From Plotosus lineatus (taxonomy: Eukaryota; Chordata; Actinopteri; Siluriformes; Plotosidae): a stretch of DNA of 64,000 nt. A program made the position numbers and the translations under genes. Each line of letters starts with the position of its first letter. Position 1 is the first letter of the stretch. The notes under the pieces are model-generated. The model worked only from the letters and a program-made list of their open reading frames with translations, did no database searches and was not told the origin of the DNA. The stretch is from the NCBI GenBank assembly GCA_024760905.1, contig CM045731.1:19659001-19723000 (forward strand). Reading direction: 5' to 3'. Of the stretch, positions 53,429 to 63,010 are shown piece by piece.

Positions 53429-54345
53429 TCACGTCATGTAAGCACATACACACACATACACAAGTATATATAATGTTTAGATACAGATTGATACAATCAA
53501 ATACTTAGTGTACTTAAGAGGGAGTGTTGCATAATAATGATTTTTTCCTGTGTCGGCATGAAGTTACGAGTTCGTTTCTTTTATTTAATGAAGACAGTTC
53601 GGGTCTGTATATAATGAGGAACTTCTCCCTGAGGCATAAATTGCATCTTTTGTTTGAGCTGCTGTATGTCGGGTGTGATGATAAAATTCTCCATGAGATC
53701 TGGTGATCAATGTTCATGTCGTTGAGTGTCCAGATGTGCTTGCTGAGTTCGGTGGAGTTTCTACTTTTTTCGTTGCGGAAGGGATGCGATGTGGTTCCTG
53801 TATCTGGTTTTAAAAGTGTTCTCTGTCAGTCCGATGTATGTTTCTGTTGTGTTATTGTCTGTCCGTGTGACGGTGGCTTGGTAGATGACTGATGATTGCA
53901 GACAGTTCCCGTTGAGTGGGTAGGCGTTTTTTTGTCGGCAGTTGCATTGCGTTCTTTTGTTTGGTGAGTTAGTATCGTCGGCATTGTCATGCAAAGCCAG
54001 AGTGCGCTTGTTGTGATTGTCTATTATTTGTTTAGTGCTGTTCATGCAGCTGTAACTGATCTTGAGGGTGTTGCGGTTGAAAATTTTCCGGAGTTTGTGG
54101 TCCTTGGTGAAGTGCTTGTCTATTAGTGTGAGGAATCTGTGTCCAGATGTTGGTGCTGGTGTTTTTGCTGAAGGGCGGGTTGTACCATAGGATGTTTCTG
54201 CGTTGTCTGTTTTTTTGATTGCTGCTTATGTTTGGTTCATAGTGTAATGTATAGTTGTATCCGCTGTCATGTAGTGCTTTCTGGTAAGGGGGCGCCGCCT
54301 GTTCGAAGGCTGTCTTGTCAGATGAAAGTGCTGATAACCGTTTGT
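53125..54345 (-). pseudogene. Penelope-like element, RT end and GIY-YIG endonuclease
   Basis: The minus strand reads RLSALSSDKTAFEQAAPPYQ (about 54330), a YNYTLHYEPNIS segment and an IIWFNPP-like block (ILWYNPPFSKNTSTNI). Then comes the endonuclease (54045-53760): CNCRQKNAYPLNGNCLQSS and YIGLTENTFKTRYRNH. A C-terminal block follows at 53717-53514 (CNLCLREKFLIIYRPELSSL). This order is typical of Penelope-like elements. The RT core is missing and frames are broken. The 3' flank (GGTGGTGAAACCATCCTC, 53178) also resembles this group. Confidence 0.85.
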
Positions 54346-54503
54346 TGATAACTGTTTGATAACTTCTTAGACGTCACCCTCAACCTGAACAGTGGCACCT
54401 ACCAGCCATTCACCAAACCGAACACCACACTGCTATACGTCCATCATGAAAGTAACCATCTGCCCATCATAACTAAAAACATCCCCGCCGGCATCAACAA
54501 ACA

Positions 54504-54505
<2 letters not shown>
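54346..54505 (+). pseudogene. Inverted upstream piece of the Penelope-like RT
   Basis: The plus strand reads [20 protein letters not shown] and [17 protein letters not shown]. In this family that segment lies just before the RLSALSS segment found on the minus strand at 54330. So the upstream part is inverted relative to the rest, with ATCAACAAAC present at both junctions. Confidence 0.75.
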
Positions 54506-54569
<64 letters not shown>

Positions 54570-54850
54570 TTGTATGCATGTGTATTGTATACACATTAAA
54601 TGTTTATTGTAGCGCTGCAGGCCACGCCCACAAGATGTGGCATTCAAAGCACATTCACTGTTTGAAAGATCGGTGGTCCAAAGTCAACTTTAACTTGATT
54701 CCTTGAGGGATTGGAATTCCAGATGAGCTCAAATGAGCCCACATTTATTAAACATTTACTGAGTTAAACAACTTACAATTTAAAAAACTAAACTAAAAAC
54801 TCAAGAGTTAAGCTTCCTTCTCTCTCTCTCTCTATCTATATACATAGAGG
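54506..54850. repeat. Microsatellites and Tigger-like fragment
   Basis: (TC)n(CA)n at 54509-54565. 54600-54720 (CTGTTTGAAAGATCGGTGGT) resembles 4100-4140 of the Tigger-like element. A TC run lies at 54820-54835. Confidence 0.6.
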
Positions 54851-54959
54851 AGTTACCTGGCCTGCCTGTTCTGTGTATGCTGCTTGATGTCAGCTTTGAT
54901 TGGCTCCAACTTCCCCTTTTATCCTGACAAATAAGTGGTTCGAATATAATATAATATAA

Positions 54960-55135
54960 TCCCTCAATGCAGCTAACTGAGTTCTCAAAGGCCGGCCATG
55001 TTTCTCATTGTCTATGGTGAAAGGCATGCAAATCATTAATATAACTGCCATGAAGATGGAGGCAGATGTTCACTGTGGCGACCGCTGACAGAAAGGGGAC
55101 GGCTGAAAGGAAAAGAAGAAGAAGAAGAAGTAGAA
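54960..55135 (+). repeat. SINE body with RTE tail
   Basis: TGCAGCTAACTGAGTTCTC and GGCCGGCCATGTTTCTCATT lead into CTGTGGCGACCGCTGACAG...GGACGGCTGAAAGG and (GAA)n. This is the SINE body fused to an RTE-type 3' end. Confidence 0.75.
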
Positions 55136-55584
55136 GAAGATAATATAATAAAATAATATTGAAAAGAAACATTTAGAATGAAACCAAAACCCTTGTAATT
55201 TTCCACTTGAATTGTTGTTCTCACCACATTTCCACTGTATCTTGCTCATCCAGTTTACGGGATGCCGCCCCAACACACTATAATCAAGTCAGTAACTTAC
55301 ATTCTAGCTGTAACCAACCCTGTGTTAACCTTTATACAAATCACTCGTCAGTGTGGCAGCTGGAGGCGATAATTAACATATTTTTAAATCCAAAAAACTG
55401 CAAACTATGTAGGGGACACAGCAAACATCTTAAAGGTGTTCTCATTAGATATAAGAAAAATGCAGTACAATTGTGGAAGAAAACCAAGATTGAGACTGGG
55501 CGAAAAGCTCAGCTTGTAACAGGACAATGACCCTAAACATTCAAATAGCTTTAATTACAATGGAATTGTTTTGATTAAGAAAAG

Positions 55585-55735
55585 TGGTGGCCTAGTGGTA
55601 AGTTGCTGGATCACTGCTCCTAAAGGTTGGGGGTTCAAGCCCCACTCTCAACAGGTTTTCACTGTTGCCCGAGTGCAGCTAACTGGGTTATCAAAGGCTG
55701 GCATGTCTCACACTGTGAGAGGTATGTAAAATATG
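55585..55735 (+). repeat. SINE with tRNA-like head
   Basis: GTGGCCTAGTGGTAAGTTGC (A box) and GGGGTTCAAGCCCC (B box, about 55630-55642) form a tRNA-derived pol III promoter. The body GTGCAGCTAACTGGGTTATC follows. Confidence 0.8.
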
Positions 55736-55739
55736 ATGG

Positions 55740-55860
55740 GTCTCTTTTTCTTTCGACTGTTCCCTTCAGGGGTCGCCACAGCAAATGATCTGCCTCCATC
55801 TCTCCCTATCCTCTGCATCTTCTACTCTTACTCCAACGACCTTCATGTCCGCCTTCACCG
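55740..55860 (-). repeat. RTE 3'-end fragment
   Basis: Minus-strand RTE tail (TTTCGACTGTTCCCTTCAGG) and the last codons of the polyprotein. Confidence 0.8.
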
Positions 55861-56099
55861 GAATTGGATATAAGTAAACTAAGGAGAAAATGGGGGGAAA
55901 TAAAAAAAAGAAGGAAAGAAACATTTACCCAAAGGGCATGTTGCTGATTAACACCATTAAAACATTGACTCACTGGCAAATTTAATAGAAGAGAACCTAG
56001 GTGTGACATTACCATTTGGTGACTGAATAATACAAATATCCTGTCCTGCCAAATATGCTATCATTATCTCCACCTTCATTCAGAATGACTCCATGGTGA

Positions 56100-56222
56100 A
56101 TCATCTGATTCGCATTTTTTTTATCTGGCATCGGTTTTTACGTTGGTTGCACTTCCTGAGACAACCATTTTAGCAAGGGACAGAAGCATGCTGACGACTA
56201 CGCAGCCTACTCTTTACTCCGG
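56100..56222 (-). repeat. Retroposon fragment inserted just upstream of CHST copy 3
   Basis: Reversed, it matches the SINE/RTE-tail element at 18750-18850 (GGTTTTTACG; AGCAAGGGACAGA). GGTGA is duplicated on both sides (56095-56099, 56223-56227), and units 1 and 2 show the empty site. It shifts the leader of copy 3 but not the gene. Confidence 0.75.
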
Positions 56223-56262
56223 GGTGAAATTTATGATGCTCAAATGCTCTCACCTGCACAAA

Positions 56263-57354
56263 ATGTCACGGTATACCGGTGTATACATTGTGTGTTTAAC
56301 TTTTAGTTTATTTCCTGTTCTACTTTATTTAATCCAACAACCAAAGGATGGAGATGAAGAAAATCTCCATTTGAACACGATTCCAGAACTCGAAGAACAG
56401 CTGTACACTGATCAGGACAGGAGATGTGAAGCGAAGATCCACACAAGTCCGGTGCCATTCAAGCTGAAGATCAGACAATACGCCAGAAAGGAGCATGTTC
56501 GTGACCTGTGCCGCAGCAGAGATGCAGAGAACAGTGGCAAGTGGCAGACATTTGATCAAATTCCCATCTCGTACTTGAATGACCTGTTTGTGGACAATCG
56601 GCACGAAATAATCTACTGCAGTGTTCCAAAAGTTGGCTGCACTACATGGAAACGGATCATGATCTTCTTGAGTGAGAGTCTGAAGGTGCATGGTGTTCCT
56701 TACAGAAAACCTGAGGATCTGAAAGATGGAATAATTCATGAAGCTCCTCTACCCCGCCTCAGTGCATACCCAAGGGAAGTGATCAACAAAAAACTGCAGA
56801 CTTTTAAAAAATTTCTATTCGTCAGAGATCCATTTGTTCGACTGATCTCAGCTTACAGAGATAAGTTTTTAAAACTGAATCAGCTTTACTATCAAAGGGT
56901 TGCAGTGGGATTACTGCGCAAATATGGAAATGTTTCAAATCCACCAGCATCAGTACAGGAAGCACATGCTTCTGGCATGATTCCTTCTTTCAACAACTTT
57001 ATTCAATATATACTGAGTCTCCCTGTAAAACACGGTGAAGCGTTCGACATACACTGGCGACAAACAGTTCACTTGTGCCATCCCTGTCTTATTGATTATG
57101 ACTTCATCGGGAAGATGGAAACCTTACAAGAAGATGCCGAGCAACTGCTTCGCATACTCCATGTTGATAACATCGTCAGCATTCGTCCACAGAGTGGTGG
57201 CAAAACAGAGCAAAGTGAGATAAAGAACTGGTTTTACAATATTACAGTGGAAGATAGAAGAAAACTCTACAAAACCTATGAGGAAGATTTCACATTGTTT
57301 GGATATAAAAATCATGAAAATCTAGATAATCTTGATCAATCTATTATCATCTGA
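56263..57354 (+). CDS. Carbohydrate sulfotransferase, CHST8-14 family, copy 3
   Basis: 363 residues, with anchor, VPKVGCTTWK and FVRDPFVRLISAYRDK motifs and C-terminal blocks intact; one codon is missing in the stem (DAENSGKW against VAINIKGKW). The chosen start (MSRYTGVYIV) is the one shared with copies 1 and 2. The 40 codons upstream that stay open are mostly retroposon-derived (56100-56222), which argues against a longer N-terminus in all copies. The gene looks functional. The stem differs from copy 2 by about 38 of 327 bases, while the catalytic part differs by only about 16 of 735. Confidence 0.9.
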   Translation: MSRYTGVYIVCLTFSLFPVLLYLIQQPKDGDEENLHLNTIPELEEQLYTDQDRRCEAKIHTSPVPFKLKIRQYARKEHVRDLCRSRDAENSGKWQTFDQIPISYLNDLFVDNRHEIIYCSVPKVGCTTWKRIMIFLSESLKVHGVPYRKPEDLKDGIIHEAPLPRLSAYPREVINKKLQTFKKFLFVRDPFVRLISAYRDKFLKLNQLYYQRVAVGLLRKYGNVSNPPASVQEAHASGMIPSFNNFIQYILSLPVKHGEAFDIHWRQTVHLCHPCLIDYDFIGKMETLQEDAEQLLRILHVDNIVSIRPQSGGKTEQSEIKNWFYNITVEDRRKLYKTYEEDFTLFGYKNHENLDNLDQSIII

Positions 57355-58687
57355 GTTGATTGTTGTGTTCTGAAGTATTATTGGTGTGTTAGTTCACTGA
57401 TGGTGAATCTTGTGTTATGATATAACGTTAGTAGCTTAGTCTTCTTTATTATCTGAATGCCATGAGTTCTATCAAAACGGAAAATGGGATTCTTTGTTCC
57501 CGTACTACAAATACAGTAGGCCCTCGACATTCGCGGGGATTCGGTTCCGAGCCCTCCCGCGATTCAAGATAATCTGCGAGTTCTGTACTCGGAAGTAAAA
57601 CCCCATGTATCACGTCACATGAGCAGCCGGAAGTAAAATACTATGTATCTATTACATGCGCTAAGATAGGCTTCTTAAACACATTCTATAGACATTATTA
57701 CTCTTTAATTCAGTATTAATGTCGTAAAATATAGTAATGATTCAGAAAAACGTTTCAATTTTTACTGTTATATTTATTGATGATAAAATAAAAACATATA
57801 CAGCATATACTGTTGTAAAGCACTCGTTTTAAAGTATTTTTCAATTATTATTCCAGTACAGTAGCTAAGTTAATTCTGAGAATATTTGTGCGTGAGATTT
57901 TATGTGGTGACATGAATAGTACTGTCATAAAGTTTATCCTTTTGGTATCGTTTGTTAAACATGCTACAGAACATAAAATCTCACACATAAACATGAACTT
58001 AGGTACTGTACTGGAATAATAATTTTAAAAGATTTTAATACAACAGTTCAGAGAAAATCGTCGTTTCTCAGGAGAAAGTCTTATTTCTTCAGAAGAGACA
58101 TCGAGCATTTTCTATCGCTTAGCCAGAGAAGACGCACAACGTTTGAGTGGTATCATAGAGCTTAACTGGTAATTAAAATGCACACAAAAAAGAGGCTCAT
58201 TGATAACTTGTGCGCGAATGAAGAAAAAGGGGTGGAACATGAGCTCAACCAATCAGGAGAAAGGAGGACAGCCATTGGCTGAATTTTAATCATATGCCGG
58301 TTGCTCAGCAGTCAGCGAATACTCAAACCGTGGGTGCAAAACCATGAATAGTCAAGGGCCAACTGTATACCGCAGGAACAGATTGGTTGAAACAGCTAAT
58401 ATATTCGTAAAATCCAACCAATACAGATGATTGAAATGTGTCCAGTGAAACCCTTAGTTGCCTTAAAAAATAAATGACCGATTGTAAGTACATGTTAACA
58501 TATTTAGTCATATAACTTTCCTACGCTTGCAGAAGATCTGTAGGCCTATAATACAAGTTACAACTCAAGGGGCCAATTACATCACAAATATATCTCATAT
58601 ATTCTATTCACCGCAGTGGCATGTTTTAAAAATATTAAATATATTATATATATATATATCATATGCGTGTGTGTTAAAATGGCACAG

Positions 58688-58736
<49 letters not shown>

Positions 58737-58745
58737 ACATTTCTT
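57355..58745. other. 3' flank of CHST unit 3
   Basis: Matches 2963-3450 once the MITE at 57514-58365 is removed. A (TG)n run lies at 58690-58735. No gene is seen. Confidence 0.7.
57514..58365. mobile_element. Tigger-like MITE with TA duplication
   Basis: Ends CAGTAGGCCCTCGACATTCG and AGTCAAGGGCCAACTG are inverted. TA is present on both sides (57512-57513, 58366-58367). Units 1 and 2 have the empty site CAAATATACAGC, so the insertion followed the duplication. 852 bp, non-coding; inside, ACATAAAATCTCAC (57970) and GTGAGATTTTATGT (57891) are inverted to each other. Confidence 0.85.
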
Positions 58746-59142
58746 GGAGTACTCAGTAGATCGCTTAATGAAACTTAGTAGTAATGCATGCAGAATTTAC
58801 TATCTGTACTACATAATAATTAATAAATATAAGAACTTATTATCAATATGATAGTTAATATATTTATAACAAATTATTCTGCATGTATTCAATAAAAAAA
58901 TGTAATTGTGAAGTTGTGGTGTTTGGGGCATTGACAATAGAAATGTTTACATATTAGCATGGACAAATTAATAAAACCTACCTGAATTGTAATGTGTGTT
59001 ATGGCCTGCCTTACTGTAAGCGCTGTGGTGGTATCGAAAATAAATCGGGACTATTTTATGGGAACATTTCATTTGAATTAATAAACTAGTTTAAAATATC
59101 CTCTTTTCCTTTCGGCTGTTCTCTTCGCCTCCGTTTCTCTGG
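58746..59142. other. Shared 3' flank of CHST units, distal part (unit 3)
   Basis: Matches 4569-4925 and 17246-17599. The last ~45 bases (59096-59142) are the start of the minus-strand RTE tail that is complete in units 1 and 2. Here it is cut by the ERV LTR. Confidence 0.7.
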
Positions 59143-59665
59143 TGAAAGGGATTTTTGATTTCTTATAATAATCATACTCTGCTGTCAAAATCATGTCATA
59201 ATCATATGCCATCTATTATCATAGTTATTTTACACCTGATTCATATTTTGTGATCATTTATGCATGTATTTTGTATTCACTTCGACTCTAGTCATGATAT
59301 CCTGGTCATTCTCATGTCTATGTGTTTGTGCTCTGATGTTTTGGAACATTCTTGATTATTTAGGGTACTTTTAACCTTCTAGTTTCTCCTAATCGTGCAC
59401 CTGGCATCCTGTGTAATCTCAGCTCGTATAAACTTAACAATGCGACCCAGACTCGCTGACTCGATGTCTGACACGCCATGATATTTTTAATGCTTTAAAA
59501 ACCCCTGTACTAGTTATCATACTTTGGTGATTGGTGAATAAACACTTGAGCACCTCATCTTAGTTGGTCTCTGTGCTTTCTTTGCTGATCACTCCAGAGC
59601 TCTGGGTGATACTCAGGAACTGATTTGCAGGAAGTCTTGCTTAGGGCTACTCGAAGACCCTAACA
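59143..59665 (+). repeat. 5' LTR of the third provirus
   Basis: 523 bp, TGAAAGGGATTTTT...CCTAACA. It has GAATAAACACTTG (about 59537) as poly(A) signal. Confidence 0.85.
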
Positions 59666-59668
59666 ATT

Positions 59669-59686
59669 TGGGGGCTCGTCCAGGAT
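59669..59686 (+). promoter_or_regulatory. Primer-binding site, tRNA-Pro type
   Basis: TGGGGGCTCGTCCAGGAT, the same one-base variant as in ERV-A copy 1. Confidence 0.9.
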
Positions 59687-59766
59687 ACTGACTGATCAGG
59701 TAAGGTCATTCTTTTGTGTTTCTCTAGAATCCTGCTTGGTTAGTCGTACCCAAACGAATTGTTATC

Positions 59767-59786
59767 CTCGTGAGAGTTGTCACGAG
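59767..59786 (+). repeat. Single perfect hairpin in the leader
   Basis: CTCGTGA and TCACGAG pair around a GAGTTG loop. Its place matches the hairpin arrays of ERV-A copies 1 and 2. Confidence 0.7.
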
Positions 59787-59885
59787 ACGTTGTTGTTGTC
59801 TTTGTGTGTGTTGTTCACAAGCCTGAGAATAAGATAAGACATATACGCATTAGGTTATACTTCGAGATAGTTCCTTTGTGTCACC

Positions 59886-60846
59886 ATGGGGGGGAAATAA
59901 TTCTACAGTTGCTAATTCTAAGGTTGCTAAACCAGAACTGGAGGAATCTCCACAGCACTGGATGGATCATTGTGGTCTTTCGTTTTATACTTCACCCTGG
60001 GTGGATAATTTGGCTTTTTGGACTAAACCCCAACCCCAATTCTTAACTTTTCCTTGTGAAGGTACTTTTAAAACCAAATTTTTAAATTCAGCTTACAGAC
60101 AGATTTATGAAGGCTTGGGTGACCCTAATTGCGATTATGAGTATATGACTCAAGTTTAATTTAGATGGTTTGACATGAAACGTGTCTGAGATTCATTTCA
60201 TGGCATAAAAGAGCCCACTAAAATACGTTTATTATATACATACATATAAGCCAATTGTGATCTGTCCCAGGTCACTAACTGTAAGAAGGAGAAAAGTGAG
60301 ACAGTGGCTACATTTTTCACGCGTTTCTCCGAAACCTGGACTTTACTGGGTGCCATGCTTTTAAAGCACGATGAACCTAATTTGCTGTTTATGACTACTT
60401 TCCTGAATAATTGTCCTCCTGATGTGCAAAGGATTCTTAAATTCCAACCTACTGATTGTTCTAAAATGACTGTGAAGATGCTGGGGGAATGGCTGAGAGC
60501 TATGGAGGGAGATGGGTTGTTTGAAGATTCCTTTAAGGCTGTATATCTTGCTGTGGGAGACTATCCAGCCCGCGGCGGTAATAATCAAAATAATCATGGA
60601 CGCACGAAGCAGAATTCGGGCTGTCCCAGAGCACAAGGTCGTCGCGTAGGTAACTGCCATTATTGTGGTAAAGAAGGACATTGGGCACGTGACTGTTGGA
60701 AGAAGAAGGCCAATCTAGCGAGAGGCTGTCTTGATAATGTTGCCCCTCCCGCTGCTCCTCAGCCTGTGCGTTCCTCCTATCCACAGATTGGCACTTCACA
60801 CAAACAGCCAAACTTGAATCCATTCACCTGTCCCCAACAGGAATAG
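59886..60846 (+). pseudogene. Gag of the third provirus
   Basis: The first Met is followed by Gly codons (about 59886), then a frameshift. The matrix part reads HCGLSFYTSPWVDNLAFW and ends with a stop at 60157-60159. Capsid to nucleocapsid is open from about 60304: LFMTTFLNNCPPDVQRILKF, then an intact CCHC knuckle CHYCGKEGHWARDC (about 60655-60696). The frame ends in TAG at 60844-60846, in the same frame as the protease. Confidence 0.8.
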
Positions 60847-61173
60847 GGCTGCCCACGGAGCTGTGACCCTATGATGCTACATCGCTCATTCGAACTAGAT
60901 TATACTGATGACCTACCCATGGTGGAACTTGAGGTCAATAGTCAAATTCTCCTCTTTCTAGTTGATACAGGGGCTACAATGTCCTTCATGTGGAGTTCAT
61001 ACGATGGTCCAATCTCAAATAAAACCGTTAGTTCTGTTGGGGATAGACGGGTCCCCTTCTTGTCTCATTGCACTCCTACTCTTTCAGTGACATGTCCCTC
61101 TAACCCAAGCTTCCACACCACTCTTTTGTGTTTATGCCTCAAGCCCCTTTTAATCTCATGGGACGAGACTTAA
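60847..61173 (+). pseudogene. Protease of the third provirus
   Basis: It continues the gag frame after the TAG. The active-site DTGA is in FLVDTGATMSFMWSS (Asp at 60964). The frame shifts near 61130, where the matching C-terminal part (PFNLMGRDLMSMLNLSISF) continues in another frame to about 61460. Confidence 0.8.
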
Positions 61174-61479
61174 TGAGTATGTTGAATTTATCTATCTCTT
61201 TCAATGGCTCTAAAATGGAGATTTGTACACCTGATTCTGTAGTGCTTGGTTTGGCACATTTGTCATCCTGTGTGACTGTTGCTAATGTTATATCAGCATG
61301 TTCTGATTCATGCTGTGTTTCTGCATTCTCCTCAGACAGCCGTGCTGCGTTTAGTCTTCCTCACTCTCTTTGGGCGGAACACAGAGACGATGTGGGCCTC
61401 GTTCATTGTGTACCGTATGAAGCAAACCTTAAACACTTACATCCTGTGTTTGTTAAGCAATAGCCTCTCTCCGAAGCAA

Positions 61480-62600
61480 AGATGGAAGGTATAGATGCCA
61501 TTCTGAGTACTTTTCTGGAGCAAGGCATGGTTATACCATGTGTTAGCTCATATAATACTCCAGTTAATCCTGTTCCTAATCATAATGGCTCATGGCACTT
61601 TATGTAAATTTTACACTTTGTGTAAAATTAATGATCTGATCATACCTGTTGTACCTGATGTGTCTTCAGTTATGGCATCTATTCCATGCCATCATGACTG
61701 TTTTTCTGTGATTGATCTGTGCTTTGCATTTTTCAGTGTTCCTGTGGAAGAGCAGACTCATCCCATTTTCGCATTCATGCACAGGGGTAAACAGCATACC
61801 TGGACTAGGTTGCCACAAGGCTTTATTGATTCACCTGTTGTTTTTTCTGCCGTAGTTAGGGATTCACTGGCCGATCTTTCCCTTCCTCCTGGCTCTTTGG
61901 TGCATCAGTACTCAGATGATCTAATTTCTGCTGAATCTGAAGACATGTTCCACGACGCTACTCGCCGTCTCCTCACTTGGCGGAGAAAGGCTTTAAGGTG
62001 TCAACAATCAAGCTTCAGTTTTGCAAAGACACTGTTAAACATCTTGGTTTTGAGCTCTCTCAAGGCAGCAAAAAGCTGCTCCCTGATTGCATTCAGGCGA
62101 TCCTAGACAATAAACGCCCTGCCACAAAGCATGCTCTTATGTCTATTTTGGGACTAATTAATTACTGCACACAGTAGATACCAGACTGTTCTTATTATGA
62201 CAAGTGTTTGCGTTCAGCTGTTGCTCACACAGATCCACTGCACCAGTCTCTCGTCTGGACTGATGAAATGATGGACTCTTACAACGCTCTCAAGCGCGCC
62301 ATCTGCTCCGCCCCAGCACTGGGCCTGCCAGACTACACAAAAGTCTTCCAACTATGCCTGTGAACACCAAGGCACTGCGTCTGCTGTACTGGCCCAGGAG
62401 CATGGATGGGGGATGCGACCATGTGCTTTCCTGTCCAAAACATTAGATACTGTTGTGCAAGGTTTTCCTGCATGTCTAAGAGCTGTTGCTGCCTGTTCAG
62501 TGATGGTTCAGAATGCTGAGGAATCGGTCCTCTCTTATCCTATGACATTATATTCCTCACATCAGGTAAAAGTTTTGCAGAATCTAGAAACATAACACAT
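61480..62600 (+). pseudogene. RT and connection region of the third provirus
   Basis: RT start at 61500 (YNTPVNPVPNHNGSWHF, then stops). It is open from about 61620: VPVEEQTHPIFAFMHRGKQH, LPQGFIDSPVVFSAVVRD, and the catalytic motif YSDD (61909-61920). Frameshifts follow at about 61980 and a stop at 62177. The connection region is at 62350-62590 (RPCAFLSKTLDTVVQGFPAC). Confidence 0.82.
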
Positions 62601-62774
62601 GACGACGCTCCAGTTATGAAACCATTCTCTGTTCTCTCAGTAATCTGGTGATCAAAGCGACATCATCCTTTGACACCCTAGGTCCACCTTGGCGCATCTA
62701 ATCAATGCCCAGGATGATACCTAGGAGGATCCAGATCATAACTGTATTTTAGAAACTATTCATTCTACCAGTAC

Positions 62775-63010
62775 AGTGAAATCTCATTTTACGAAAGTCC
62801 CGCCAAACAAAATACTGGTTACGAAACGCATTTTCCTAAAATTTTTGTTTCAGAATACAAAAAAAGTTCACGTTATGAACCGCGCCATTAAAAGATTCAA
62901 ACAAGCCATTCAAACATTTAAACGCACCATTCAAACATTGCGCAAGTTGCTCTCTTATTGGCTTTCTCCAAACATCCCGCCCTGCTGGCCTCCCATTAGC
63001 CAGGAGGGAG
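62775..63010. mobile_element. Tigger-like element fragment
   Basis: It starts ACAGTGAAATCTCATTTTACG after a TA and shares A-rich subrepeats (CATTCAAACATTTAAACGC) with 4380-4470 reversed. The other end was not found. Confidence 0.5.

Larger units (their letters stand above)
54851..56262. other. 5' flank of CHST unit 3 with retroposon insertions
   Basis: Homologous to 1290-1867: TTTGATTGGCTCCAACTTCC and GACAAATAAGTGG at 54890-54940, then GCCAGAAGCTTAG-type sequence at 55500. It holds the retroposons listed next. The open frame that precedes the gene in units 1 and 2 is interrupted here. Confidence 0.65.
59143..62770 (+). mobile_element. ERV related to family A (third provirus, 3' part missing)
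   Basis: LTR (59143-59665), tRNA-Pro primer site, leader hairpin, gag, protease, RT and connection region. It is broken at about 62770 by another repeat; integrase, env and 3' LTR are missing. Proteins are clearly similar to ERV-A copies 1 and 2, but the LTR is longer (523 bp) and diverged, so it is a separate insertion. Confidence 0.85.
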
